A stretch of 46,318 nt of DNA from Solirubrobacteraceae bacterium (GTDB lineage: Bacteria > Actinomycetota > Thermoleophilia > Solirubrobacterales > Solirubrobacteraceae). The notes beneath the pieces are model-generated. The model had not been told where the DNA came from. It saw only the letters and a list, made by a program, of their open reading frames with translations, and made no database searches. Position 1 is the first letter of the stretch; every line of letters begins with the position of its first letter. The stretch is taken from the NCBI GenBank assembly GCA_017882375.1, contig JADGPP010000022.1, positions 1 through 46,318 on the forward strand, read 5' to 3'. Of the stretch, positions 15,453 through 23,823 are shown in pieces. The translations under genes and the position numbers were made by a program.

Positions 15453-15521
15453 AACGTTGAGGCGAAGAAGCGTCTCTATCTGACCGCGTTCCGCCCTTCT
15501 CAGGCGGTCGCCGGCTCGTTA

Positions 15522-15550
15522 AAGATACGAAACCCCAGCGGAAATCCCAA
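15522..15550 (-). promoter_or_regulatory. Promoter of the DUF1802 gene
   Basis: On the minus strand TTGGGA (15545-15550) and TATCTT (15522-15527) are separated by exactly 17 bases, giving a leader of about 65 bases. The leader carries an inverted repeat: CCGCC 15491-15495 with GGCGG 15503-15507, and alternatively GACCGC 15482-15487 with GCGGTC 15504-15509. AAACCCC (15530-15536) and GGGGTTT (15567-15573) form an outer stem that may end hyuB transcription. Confidence 0.5.
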
Positions 15551-15571
15551 ATCGCCTGCAAATGGGGGGGT

Positions 15572-17158
15572 TTATTGGCGGCCGTCCGCAGCGTGTGCCC
15601 CGTCCGCCGAGCTGTCCGCGCGGCCAAAGCCCCCTCCGCCGGGCGTCTCTATTCGCAGCCGCTGCCCTGCGCGCAGCGTGCCGGCGGCCTTGCCCGGCAG
15701 CGGCTCGCCGTCGAGCAGATCGCGCCCCGGGGCGCCCGGCTGACCGCCGGCGGCGCCGCGCGGAGCGTGCCGGCGGCGCTCGGCGATCAGCGAGAAGCTC
15801 ATCTCGCGCAGCGCTTGCAGCTCGCGCACGACGCCGTCGCCGCCGCGCGTTGCGCCGGCGCCGCCGGAGCCGCGCCGCAGCGCGTACTGCAGCACGCGCA
15901 GCGGGAATTCGCGCTCGAGCGCCTCCACGGGCGTGTTGAGCGTGTTGCTCATCGCCACGTGCACGCCGCTGGGACCGTCGGCGTCGGCGCACGCGCCCTG
16001 CCCGCCGCCGAGCGTCTCGTAGTAGGAGAACGAGTCGCCTAGCAACGAGGATTCGGCTCCGAGGGTCAGGTTGTTCATCGTGCCCTGCCCGAGCGCGCGG
16101 CCGAACGCGCCGAGCACGAGGTCGGCGACGCGCGAGGACGTCTCGACGTTGCCTGCCGCCACGGCGGCGCCGGGCCGTGCGTTGAGCAGCGTCCCCTCGG
16201 GCGCGCGCACGTCGACGGGCCGATAGGCGCCGGCGGAAGGCGGGATGTCGGGGTCGGTGAGCACGCGCACGGCGAACAGGCAGGCCGAGCGCGTGACCGC
16301 GAGCGGACAGTTGAGGTTGCCGTCGTGCTGCGCTGCGCTGCCGGCGAAGTCGAGCACCAGCCGCTCGCCGTCGACGGTCGCGCGCAAGCGCAGCACAAGG
16401 TCGCCCTCGGGCGCCTCGAGCATGTCCTCGGCGAGCAGCTCGCCGTCGGGCAGCGCTGCCAGGCACGCTCGCGTGCGCCGCTCGGCGTAGTCGAGCACGG
16501 CGTCGGTGGCCGCGCGCAGCTGCTCGCGCCCGAGGCGCTCGGCGAGCGCGCCCAGGCGCAGCGCGCCGATGCGGTTGGCGGCGAGCTGCGCGCGCAGGTC
16601 GGCGCGGCGCTCCTGCGGCTGGCGCATGCGCGCGACGATCTCCTGCATAGCGGCGTCGTCGAGCACCCGCGGCGAGATCACGACGCCCTCCTCAGAGAGC
16701 CTGTGGCTATCCGCGGGCATCGAGCCGGGCACGCGTCCGCCGACGTCAGCGTGATGCGCGCGGCTGGCGGCGAAGCCGAGCAGCCCCGCCTCGGCGCGGT
16801 GGCTGCCCGAGTCCTCGCCACCGCCGCCGGCGCCGGCGAACACGGGCGTGACGACTGTGATGTCGGGCAGGTGCGTGCCGCCGGCGAACGGGTCGTTGAG
16901 GATCCACGAGACGCCGGGGGAGTGGCGCTCGCCGAGCACGGCGGCGACGGCGGCGGGCATCGAGCCGAGGTGCACGGGGATGTGCTCGGCCTGCATGACC
17001 ATCTGACCGTCGGCGTCGAACAGCGCCGTGGAGGCGTCGCGGCGCTCCTTGATGTTGGAGGAGTGCGCGGAGCGGATCAGCGCGACGCCCATCTCCTGGC
17101 AGGCGGCGCGCAGCGCGCCGGTGACGACCTGCAGCTCGATCGCGTCGAGTCCGCTCAT
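15572..17158 (-). CDS. hyuB: HyuB, hydantoinase/oxoprolinase B subunit
   Basis: The 528-residue protein is the B subunit of an ATP-dependent hydantoinase or 5-oxoprolinase type enzyme, which opens cyclic amides such as 5-oxoproline, N-methylhydantoin or related lactams. Marks are LIRSAHSSNIKERRDASTAL, HIPVHLGSMPAAV, NDPFAGGTHLPDITV, FAGSAAQHDGNLNCPLAVTR, VAAGNVETSSRVADLV, the SYYETLGGGQGA loop and the C-terminal IETPGGGGFG. The start is ATG 17158, overlapping the hyuA stop by four bases (ATGA). The longer frame upstream is not used. The substrate cannot be told from the sequence. Confidence 0.92.
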   Translation of the reverse strand: MSGLDAIELQVVTGALRAACQEMGVALIRSAHSSNIKERRDASTALFDADGQMVMQAEHIPVHLGSMPAAVAAVLGERHSPGVSWILNDPFAGGTHLPDITVVTPVFAGAGGGGEDSGSHRAEAGLLGFAASRAHHADVGGRVPGSMPADSHRLSEEGVVISPRVLDDAAMQEIVARMRQPQERRADLRAQLAANRIGALRLGALAERLGREQLRAATDAVLDYAERRTRACLAALPDGELLAEDMLEAPEGDLVLRLRATVDGERLVLDFAGSAAQHDGNLNCPLAVTRSACLFAVRVLTDPDIPPSAGAYRPVDVRAPEGTLLNARPGAAVAAGNVETSSRVADLVLGAFGRALGQGTMNNLTLGAESSLLGDSFSYYETLGGGQGACADADGPSGVHVAMSNTLNTPVEALEREFPLRVLQYALRRGSGGAGATRGGDGVVRELQALREMSFSLIAERRRHAPRGAAGGQPGAPGRDLLDGEPLPGKAAGTLRAGQRLRIETPGGGGFGRADSSADGAHAADGRQ

Positions 17159-19158
17159 GTGCCCGTCTCGCGGCCGTCGTCTTGCAGATGCAGCGTGCCG
17201 TGCTCGTCGACCGCGCCCGACCAACCGGGCGCGACGAGCAGCGTGGACTCGGCGAGCGCGCAGACGGCAGGTCCGCAGACGCGCATGCCGGGGGCGAGGT
17301 CGCCGCGCAGGATGGTGGCGTCGAGCGGCACACCGTCGAAGACGACGGGCGCGCTGCCGGCGGCGTGCCCGGCGTCGGGCTCGGCACGCGGGCTGAGCGC
17401 CGGCGCGGCGCCCCACACGGACACGCGCACGTTGACGAGCTCGACGCCGGCGCGGTCGTCGCGGTAGCCGTAGCGCTGCTCGTGCGCGGCGGCGAAGGCC
17501 TCGCGCAGCTCACCGGGATCGACGGATTGGGACTGCTCGACGGCGAGCTCGAAGGACTGGCCGCTGTAGCGCAGCTCGTAGAGCACGCGGCGGCGCTGCA
17601 CGTCGCCGGCGAGCGCGGCGTCGGCGCGGGCGACCAGCTGGTCGCGCAGGTCGCGCAGACGCTCGGCGCTGAGCTGCTCGGCGTCCAGCAGGACGGTGCG
17701 CGAGACGTCGTGTCGCGGCGCGGCGGCGGCGAGCCCGAGCGCGCACAGCACGCCGGAGGCGCGCGGGCAGAGCACGCGGTGGATGCCGAGCTCGCGCGCC
17801 ATCGCGCAGGCGTGCAGCGGCCCGGCGCCGCCGAAGGGCATCAGCGCGAAGCGCCGCGGGTCGATGCCGCGCTGCACGGTGAGCACGCGCAGCGCGCCGA
17901 GCATCTCTGACTCGGCGACGCGGGCGATGCCTTCGGCGCAGGCGAGCGTGTCCATACCGACCTCGGCGGCGAGGCTCGCGACGGCGTGCTCGGCGGCGTC
18001 GCGGTGAAGCGCGAGGCCGCCGGCGAGCGGCGAGTCGGCGAGCAGGCGCCCGAGCAGGAGGTTGGCGTCGGTGACGGTCGGCAGCGTCCCGCCGCGGCCG
18101 TAACAGGCGGGCCCGGGCTCGGCTCCGGCGGACTCGGGACCGACGCGCAGCGCGCCGCCGGAGTCGCGCCAGGCGATCGAGCCGCCGCCGGCGCCGACTG
18201 TGTGGATGTCCAGCGCCGGCAGCGCGAGCGGCCGTCCGGCGATCTCGCGCTCGGCGGTCTCTGCGACGTCGCCGGCGTCGATCAGGCAGGCGTCGCAGGA
18301 GGTGCCGCCCATGTCGAAGCACAGCACGTCGCGCTCGCCGGCGAGCTCGGCGAGCAGCAGCGCCCCGCCGACGCCACCAGCGGGTCCGGAGAGCACCGTG
18401 AGCGCGGCGTGCGCGGAGGCGCGCGCGATGTCGGTGAGTCCGCCGGAGGACTGCATGATCTGCGGCTCGGGCAGCGCGCGCGAGCGCGCGTCGTCGGCGA
18501 GTCGGCGCAGGTGGGCGTGCAGCAGCGGCGACAGCGCGGCGTCGAGCACGGTCGTGGCGGTGCGCTCGAACTCGCGAAACGTGCCGACGAGGTCGCTGGA
18601 GAGGGAAACGCTTGCATCGGGCAGCAGCTCGGCGACGAGCTCTCCGAGCATGCGCTCGTGCTCGGGATGGGCGTAGGAGTGCAGCAGCGCGACGGCGACG
18701 GCTTCGGGGGCGCTTTCGGCGAGCTCGCACACGAGCGCTCGGGCGTCCTGCGGATCGAGCGCGCGCAAGGGTCCGTCGGGCGTCATGCGCTCGGGAGCGG
18801 CGAAGCGCAGCTCGGCGGGCACGAGCGGCGCAGGCAAGGCGTCGCACAGCCGGTAGAGGTGCGGGCGGGCCTGGCGGGCGAGCTCGATGACGTCGGTGAA
18901 GCCGTCGGTGGCGATCAGCGCGGTGCGCGCGGTGTGCCCCTGCAGCAGCGCGTTGGTCGTGACGGTCATGCCGTGCGCAAAGCGCTGCACGTGCTCGGCT
19001 CGCACACCGGCGCGCTGAAGCACGAGCGACACGGCGTCGAGCACGGCGCGCGACTGCTCTTGGGGCGTGGAGGGGACCTTGGCCGTGTGGACGACGGAGT
19101 CTGCGCCGACGAGCACCGCGTCGGTGAAGGTGCCGCCGACATCGACTCCGAGAAGCAC
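17155..19158 (-). CDS. hyuA: HyuA, hydantoinase/oxoprolinase A subunit (ATP-binding)
   Basis: The 667-residue A subunit has the actin-like ATPase start LLGVDVGGTFTDAVL, FAHGMTVTTNALLQ, the QSSGGL and LSGPAGGVGGA segments, FDMGGTSCDACLI, HTVGAGGGSIAW, and PFGGAGPLHACAMARELGI. It works with HyuB to open a cyclic amide at the expense of ATP. It lies 30 bases after the Cys/His-finger gene on the same strand. That gene, hyuA and hyuB could form one transcript, though the function of the first gene is unknown. Confidence 0.93.
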   Translation of the reverse strand: MLLGVDVGGTFTDAVLVGADSVVHTAKVPSTPQEQSRAVLDAVSLVLQRAGVRAEHVQRFAHGMTVTTNALLQGHTARTALIATDGFTDVIELARQARPHLYRLCDALPAPLVPAELRFAAPERMTPDGPLRALDPQDARALVCELAESAPEAVAVALLHSYAHPEHERMLGELVAELLPDASVSLSSDLVGTFREFERTATTVLDAALSPLLHAHLRRLADDARSRALPEPQIMQSSGGLTDIARASAHAALTVLSGPAGGVGGALLLAELAGERDVLCFDMGGTSCDACLIDAGDVAETAEREIAGRPLALPALDIHTVGAGGGSIAWRDSGGALRVGPESAGAEPGPACYGRGGTLPTVTDANLLLGRLLADSPLAGGLALHRDAAEHAVASLAAEVGMDTLACAEGIARVAESEMLGALRVLTVQRGIDPRRFALMPFGGAGPLHACAMARELGIHRVLCPRASGVLCALGLAAAAPRHDVSRTVLLDAEQLSAERLRDLRDQLVARADAALAGDVQRRRVLYELRYSGQSFELAVEQSQSVDPGELREAFAAAHEQRYGYRDDRAGVELVNVRVSVWGAAPALSPRAEPDAGHAAGSAPVVFDGVPLDATILRGDLAPGMRVCGPAVCALAESTLLVAPGWSGAVDEHGTLHLQDDGRETGT

Positions 19159-19188
19159 GCTCGGGAGCCTACGCGACGGGCGCGCAGG

Positions 19189-19623
19189 CTATGCGGCGGC
19201 GAGCTCGCGGTCCTCGGTTTCGGCGAGGTGCTGGTGCGACGGGCAGTAGCCGTTGTGCGGGAGCGGCACGCGCTGGCAGGCCGACCCCTTGCGCGTGGTC
19301 GCGCGGCACTGCGGCGGGGCTCCGCTGACGGCTGCGTAGGCCTCGTGCGGATGCAGCGTGAGGTACTCCTGCGCGTACTGGATGTAGCGGCAGACGACCT
19401 GGTGCACGTGCGACTGCGCGGACATCGGGAAGTAGTTGCGGATGTCGGAGAAGAGCGTGCGCTCGGGGCGCGCGAAGTAGTGGCGATCGGTCGCCAGTCG
19501 CGTCACGACGGCCTCGCATGCGCGCAGCACGGCGGCGTGGTTGGAGGCTGAAGGAGCGCCCGGCGGGGGAGGGACGATCCGGGGAGCTAGCTCCCTGTAG
19601 ATGGCGCGGCTGAACTGGTACAT
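19189..19623 (-). CDS. Unrecognised 144-residue protein with a C-terminal Cys/His finger
   Basis: I do not recognise a functional family. The N-terminal 95 residues (from MYQFSRAIYRELAP through TLFSDIRNYFPMSAQ to VVCRYIQYAQEYLTLHP) look like a compact helical domain. The tail has the pattern CRATTRKGSACQR-x8-YCPSHQH, resembling the small metal-binding C-x6-G-x-x-C-x(n)-C-x-x-H motifs found in phage and actinobacterial proteins. No signal peptide is present. The start at 19623 is set by AGGAG six bases upstream. The leader region upstream is much richer in A and T than its surroundings. It may be co-transcribed with hyuAB. Confidence 0.75.
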   Translation of the reverse strand: MYQFSRAIYRELAPRIVPPPPGAPSASNHAAVLRACEAVVTRLATDRHYFARPERTLFSDIRNYFPMSAQSHVHQVVCRYIQYAQEYLTLHPHEAYAAVSGAPPQCRATTRKGSACQRVPLPHNGYCPSHQHLAETEDRELAAA

Positions 19624-19767
19624 GGCTACTCCTGACCCTCTTTTGTGTATGGAGCACACCCCCCGGTCTCAGAGACTCCAAAGACTCCGATTCCTTCTAC
19701 GCGCGATAACACGTCGGCAATCACAAAAGACCGAGATAAAGGCGAACTGATCAACTTTTTAGGAATG
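19624..19767 (-). promoter_or_regulatory. AT-richer leader/promoter region of the Cys/His-finger gene
   Basis: This 140-base stretch is visibly lower in GC than either flank. It contains the palindrome GTCTC-A-GAGAC (19665-19675) and a direct repeat GACTCC-AAA-GACTCC just beside it. On the minus strand several possible -35 (TTGATC, TTGTGA) and -10 (TTATCG) sequences occur, none at ideal spacing. I can support that it holds the promoter and leader, but not the exact start site. Confidence 0.35.
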
Positions 19768-19836
19768 GACCCCTTACGGGGTCTCGCGGCGTGCGCGCGG
19801 GGTCGCCCGAGCGCGCAACGGCCGGCCTGGCGCTCG
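19768..19836 (-). terminator. Two stem-loops downstream of nadB
   Basis: CGAGCGC (19808-19814) pairs with GCGCTCG (19830-19836) about 11 bases after the nadB stop. A second stem, GACCCC-TTAC-GGGGTC (19768-19783), follows. Neither has a T-run on the minus strand, so termination strength is uncertain. Confidence 0.4.
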
Positions 19837-19846
19837 TGCGGTGGCG

Positions 19847-21367
19847 TCAGGTCCAGGCCTGCCAGTCGATCTGCTCGGCGCTTGTGAGAAGTTCCTCGGC
19901 GCCTGCGTGCGGGCCGTTGTGAACGACCACGTGGCGGCCGTCGAGCGAGGGGTCGCGCTGCGGGTGGTCTGAGCGCTGGTGCGCGCCGCGGCTCTCGGTG
20001 CGCGTGAGCGCGCAGCGGGCGATCGCGCGCACGAGCGGATGGGGGTTGTCGAGCAGCCGCTGCAGCCCGTCGGCGCTGCGCACGATGCCGGCGTCGCGCC
20101 ACAGCGCGTCGCGGGTGGCGGCGTTGCCGATCGGCGGAGCGGGCAGCTCGCTCAGCTGCTGCAGCTCGGTGATGCTTGGAGCCTGTCGCGCGGGCGCCGG
20201 CTCGGCCAGGGCATGGGCGACGGCGCGGCGGGCGAAGACGAAGCACTCGCTGAGCGAGTTGGAGGCGAGCCTGTTGGCGCCGTGCAGACCGGTGCACGAG
20301 GACTCGCCGACGGCGTAGAGGCCGGGGAGAGTCGACTGGGAGTGCAGGTCGGCGACGATGCCGCCCATCGTGTAGTGGGCGGCGGGAGCGACGGGGATCA
20401 GCTCGCGCGTGGGGTCCAGACCGGCGTCGCGCAGCGCGCTGACGACGTTGGGGAAGTGGGCGGGGTCGACTGCGCGCATGTCCAGGCCGACCGACTGCTC
20501 GCCGGACTGGAGCAGGCGCGCCTGGATCGCGCGCGAGACCTCGTCGCGCGGCGCGAGCTCGTCGACGAAACGCTCGCCGGCGCTGTCGTGCAGCGTGGCG
20601 CCCTCGCCGCGGATCGCCTCGGTGACGAGAAAGCCCTCGCGCCCGGCGATGCCGATGACGGCGGTCGGGTGAAACTGCAGCAGCTCGAGGTCGGCGAGGT
20701 CGGCGCCAACCTGGTGGGCGAGCAGCAGGCCGACGCCCTGCGACCCGGGCGGGTTGGTCGTGCGCGCCCACATCGCGGCGGCGCCGCCGGTGCCGAGCAC
20801 GACGGCGCCGGCGGCGATGATCTGCCCGTCATCGCAGATCAGCCCGGCGCAGCGCTCGTGCGAGCGCCACAGCGCGCGTGCGCGTGCCCCCTCGAGCACG
20901 GCGATGCGCGGCTCGGCGGCGACGAGCGCGGAGAGCTGGCGCACGACGCGCCGGCCGGTGGCGCTGCCGCCGGCGTGCACGACGCGGCGGACCGAGTGGC
21001 CGCCCTCGAGCCCGAGCGCGAGCCCGCCGGAGCTGTCGGCGTCGAAGCGCACGCCGAGCGCTTGCAGGTCGCGCACGCAGTCGGGCGCGTCTGCAACGAG
21101 GATCTCGGCTGCCGAGCGGCGCACGAGCCCGCGCCCGGCGAGCTCGGTGTCGCGCAGGTGCAGCTCGGCGCTGTCGTCGGGCGCGAGCGCCGCGGCGAGT
21201 CCGCCCTGCGCCCAGTAGCTGGCGGTCTGCGCGAGCGGCGTGGCGGAGACGAGCACCACCGATGCGTGCTCGCGCGCGGCGCAGAGCGCCGCATACAGCC
21301 CGGCTGCGCCCGCGCCGACGACTGCGATGTCGGTCTCACGCGAGACCGCCAGAGAGGGCGCGGGCAT
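19847..21367 (-). CDS. nadB: L-aspartate oxidase NadB
   Basis: NadB oxidises L-aspartate to iminoaspartate, the first step of de novo NAD synthesis. The 506-residue flavoprotein has the FAD loop VVGAGAAGLYAAL (16-28), TASYWAQGGLAAAL, LEGGHSVRRVVHAGG, GTGGAAAMWARTTNPPGSQG, LLQFHPTAV, FLVTEAIRGEGATL, ELAPRDEVSRAI, AAHYTMGGI and LHGANRLASNSLSEC. The YTMGG and GANRLASNSLSE segments separate it from succinate dehydrogenase flavoproteins. The usual partners nadA and nadC are not in the window. It lies 42 bases after a zinc-ribbon gene on the same strand. Confidence 0.94.
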   Translation of the reverse strand: MPAPSLAVSRETDIAVVGAGAAGLYAALCAAREHASVVLVSATPLAQTASYWAQGGLAAALAPDDSAELHLRDTELAGRGLVRRSAAEILVADAPDCVRDLQALGVRFDADSSGGLALGLEGGHSVRRVVHAGGSATGRRVVRQLSALVAAEPRIAVLEGARARALWRSHERCAGLICDDGQIIAAGAVVLGTGGAAAMWARTTNPPGSQGVGLLLAHQVGADLADLELLQFHPTAVIGIAGREGFLVTEAIRGEGATLHDSAGERFVDELAPRDEVSRAIQARLLQSGEQSVGLDMRAVDPAHFPNVVSALRDAGLDPTRELIPVAPAAHYTMGGIVADLHSQSTLPGLYAVGESSCTGLHGANRLASNSLSECFVFARRAVAHALAEPAPARQAPSITELQQLSELPAPPIGNAATRDALWRDAGIVRSADGLQRLLDNPHPLVRAIARCALTRTESRGAHQRSDHPQRDPSLDGRHVVVHNGPHAGAEELLTSAEQIDWQAWT

Positions 21368-21409
21368 CGCGGGAACGGTATCTCGCGCGCCGGGGCGAGC
21401 GGTGCGCCG

Positions 21410-22057
21410 CTATTTGCTCGTGCCGGGGTGGATGAATTTGCGTAGCGCTTCGCGCTGGGCCGGCGTGAGGCCTTTGGAGGCCTTTTCGACGGCGTCTGGC
21501 GTCGTCGATTTGGCTCCCGGGCTGGCCGTCCCGCCGGCGCCGGTGGTCGTCGGCGCGGCGGCGGGCGTGCTGGCAGTCCTCGCGCCGGGCGTGCTCGTCG
21601 TCGGCGTGCTCGCGCCGGGCACCGCGGCGCCGGGCGTCGTCGCGGCCGGTGTCGTGGCCGCGCCGGGAGCCGGCGTGGTCGGGGCCGCGGGCGTGCTGGC
21701 GGCGGGCGTGGTTATGGTCGTCGTGGCGGGCGCGGAGGAGGAGCTCGAGTCCCCGGCGAGCTTGACGAGCGCGGCCGCGAGGACCGCGAGCGCGAGCGCG
21801 GCGATGACGGCGACCGTGGCGATCGGCCCCTTCCAGTTGGGCGTTGCGGCCAGGCGCGTGCGTGCAGCGGCACCGCAGCTCAGGCACCAGTCCTGCTCGG
21901 GACTGAGCGGCGTGCTGCAGAGCGGGCACGCTTCGCCGCCGGCGACGCGCTGCGGGACGGCGAGATGCGGGTCGCCGACCGGCGCCGTTGCCGCGGCCGG
22001 GAAGCCGGAGCCGTGGCCGCCACCGGTGGGGCTCGCGGGCGCGGCGGCGACCGTCAC
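21410..22057 (-). CDS. Zinc-ribbon single-pass membrane protein with Thr/Ala/Pro-rich tail
   Basis: The 215-residue protein has a cytoplasmic zinc ribbon CPLCSTPLSPEQDWCLSCG (about residues 44-62) and a membrane helix GPIATVAVIAALALAVLAAA. A long Thr/Ala/Pro/Gly linker follows, then a short charged end (LTPAQREALRKFIHPGTSK). Its function is unknown; such domain order is seen in envelope-associated actinobacterial proteins. The start is GTG 22057, overlapping the stop of the upstream zinc-ribbon gene by four bases (GTGA), so the two are translated together. Confidence 0.8.
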   Translation of the reverse strand: MTVAAAPASPTGGGHGSGFPAAATAPVGDPHLAVPQRVAGGEACPLCSTPLSPEQDWCLSCGAAARTRLAATPNWKGPIATVAVIAALALAVLAAALVKLAGDSSSSSAPATTTITTPAASTPAAPTTPAPGAATTPAATTPGAAVPGASTPTTSTPGARTASTPAAAPTTTGAGGTASPGAKSTTPDAVEKASKGLTPAQREALRKFIHPGTSK

Positions 22058-22860
22058 GAGCCGGCCGCCGGCGGGCGGATGATCTCGGTCGGCTGATCGT
22101 CGTCGCCGGCCCGCTTCGGCGACGGCGCCTTGGCTGGTACCGGCGGCACGGGCGAGCGCCCGCCGGGGGGCGGCGTGACCGGGTGTGTCTGCGTGGCGGG
22201 GGGCGCTGGCGCTGCGGGCTCGGAAACTCCTGCGGGGTCGGGGCCGGCGCCTGCGGGCGATGGCGACGCGGCGGGCGCCAACGGCGCGGGAACGGCTGCG
22301 AACGACGCCGTTGCGGCTGAGGAGGGCGCCGGGTAGGCCGCCGCAGCGACTGCGGGCGCGGGTGCAGGTCCAGGCGCCGGCGCGGCGGCGCCGCTGGCCA
22401 GCGCGCCGGCGATCGGCAGGTCGACGTTGCGGCTCATCGGCAGCCCGCAGTTTGGGCAGAAGCGGTCTTCGCCGCTGTGGATGGCGGCACAGCGCGGGCA
22501 GGCGGTGATGCCGGCCTCGCGCAGGACGGTGACGGGCTGGCGCTCGGACAGGCTGGCCTCGAGGCCGCGCAGCTCGGCATCGATGCGTGTGAGCGTGGCG
22601 AGCTTGGCGAGCACGAGCGAGTCGTTGCGCTGGCCGAAGCGGTGCAGGCTGTAGACGAGGCCGCCTAGATCGCGGTAGGCCAGCTCGCGCGCCTTGCGCA
22701 GGAAGCGTGCGCGCCGGCGCAGGCGACCGCGCGCGCCGAAGCCGACCGAGCGCGAGTCGGCCGACGTCGCAGACGCGGCTGCATCGGTCGGCTGGCTGGC
22801 CTCGTCCGGCTGCACGGGCGCGGCTGGGGGAGTCGTGGCAGATGGCTGATCCACGGCCAA
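22054..22860 (-). CDS. Zinc-ribbon protein with basic helical domain and Pro/Ala-rich tail
   Basis: The 268-residue protein has a basic helical region (GRLRRRARFLRKARELAYRD, GLVYSLHRFGQRNDSLVLAK, LATLTRIDAELRGLEASLSE), a zinc ribbon CPRCAAIHSGEDRFCPNCG near residues 120-138, and a 120-residue Pro/Ala-rich tail. No membrane helix is seen. The role is unknown. The start could be TTG 22860 or GTG 22854, and neither has a strong Shine-Dalgarno. It begins six bases after the glycosyltransferase stop and overlaps the membrane zinc-ribbon gene, so the three are probably one operon. Confidence 0.8.
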   Translation of the reverse strand: MAVDQPSATTPPAAPVQPDEASQPTDAAASATSADSRSVGFGARGRLRRRARFLRKARELAYRDLGGLVYSLHRFGQRNDSLVLAKLATLTRIDAELRGLEASLSERQPVTVLREAGITACPRCAAIHSGEDRFCPNCGLPMSRNVDLPIAGALASGAAAPAPGPAPAPAVAAAAYPAPSSAATASFAAVPAPLAPAASPSPAGAGPDPAGVSEPAAPAPPATQTHPVTPPPGGRSPVPPVPAKAPSPKRAGDDDQPTEIIRPPAAGS

Positions 22861-22866
22861 CCCATG

Positions 22867-23799
22867 CTACCCAGCGCGCTCCCGGGTAGCGCGCCATGCG
22901 GCGGCGACGCGCTCGGCCATGCGCGTCGCGGAGTATCGCTCGGCGCGCGCACGCCCGTCCACGCGTGGGTCGGCCGCCGCCAGCAGCGGCTGCAGCGCGG
23001 CGCGCCAGCTCACGCGGTCAAACGGCGCGCAGAGCGCGCCGGGGAGGTCTCGCAGCGCATCCTGGTGGATGCCCACGGGCGTGGCGAGCACGGGCACGTC
23101 GCAGGCGAGCGCCTCGAGTACGGCGAGGCCGAAGCCCTCGCGCTCGGAGGGCACGAGCACGGCGTTGGCGGCGTTGATCCACAGCGGCACGCGAGCGGGG
23201 TCGACGCCGCCGAGCGTCAGCAGCCGGACGCCGAGGTCGGCGGCGAGCGCGCTGGCGCGATCGTGGCGCTTCTCCGCACGTGCGGGGTCGGCGGCGAACA
23301 GCAGGTAGGGCGTCAGCGCGTCGAGCCCGAGCTCGGCGCGCGCGTGCGCACGAACAAGCGGACCGAAGCGCTCGAGGTCGACGCCGCAGGGGAGCACCTG
23401 CGCGCGCTGCCTGGCCCTGGCGGGCAGCTCGCGTGTGAGCTCGGCGGAGACGGTGGCGAGCAGGTCGATCGTCGGCAGCGCGGCGCGCGTGAGCAGGCGC
23501 GTGCGCGGGTGACGCAGGTCGGTGCCGTGCAGGGTGAGCGCGCGCACGTGCGCGGGCACGCTCAGCGCGGGCCAGGCGGTCAGGCCGAAGTGCGCATGCA
23601 CGACGTCCAAGCGCTGGTAGCTGCGCCGGCGCAACGCCAGCGCCGCTCGCACCAGCGCGGTGGCGCCGGGGGGGAACTCGTACAGCTGCACGTCGAGGCC
23701 GCCGAGCGTGCGCAGCGCGGCGACCTGATCGCGGACGAAGCTGCCGCGCTCGGGGTGCGCGGGGTCGGGCAGCATGTTCGAGACGACGAGCGCGCGCAC
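22867..23799 (-). CDS. Glycosyltransferase family 4-like (GT-B)
   Basis: The 310-residue protein has the two Rossmann halves of a GT-B enzyme: [19 protein letters not shown] with [16 protein letters not shown]-type and [13 protein letters not shown] segments first, then [25 protein letters not shown] and the nucleotide-sugar EX7E motif in [13 protein letters not shown]. It is likely to use a nucleotide-activated sugar on a cytoplasmic or membrane-lipid acceptor; the acceptor is unknown. The start is GTG 23799. The long reading frame upstream is antisense to murI. It is divergent from murI, with a 24-base gap. Confidence 0.88.
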   Translation of the reverse strand: MRALVVSNMLPDPAHPERGSFVRDQVAALRTLGGLDVQLYEFPPGATALVRAALALRRRSYQRLDVVHAHFGLTAWPALSVPAHVRALTLHGTDLRHPRTRLLTRAALPTIDLLATVSAELTRELPARARQRAQVLPCGVDLERFGPLVRAHARAELGLDALTPYLLFAADPARAEKRHDRASALAADLGVRLLTLGGVDPARVPLWINAANAVLVPSEREGFGLAVLEALACDVPVLATPVGIHQDALRDLPGALCAPFDRVSWRAALQPLLAAADPRVDGRARAERYSATRMAERVAAAWRATRERAG

Positions 23800-23823
23800 G
23801 AGCCCCGACGGTAGCGCTCTGGA

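Noticed and set aside
17986-19551. 521-codon plus-strand frame opposite hyuA
   Set aside because: Gly/Arg/Val-rich antisense shadow with no domain; hyuA on the other strand is unambiguous.
19768-19783. GACCCC-TTAC-GGGGTC as a classical rho-independent terminator
   Set aside because: The T-run lies before the stem on the plus strand and there is none after it on the minus strand; kept only as a weak stem-loop.
19626-20771. 381-codon minus frame ending before the Cys/His-finger gene
   Set aside because: It runs through nadB in another frame and is Arg-rich. Its tail only reflects the AT-rich leader; no start or domain supports it.
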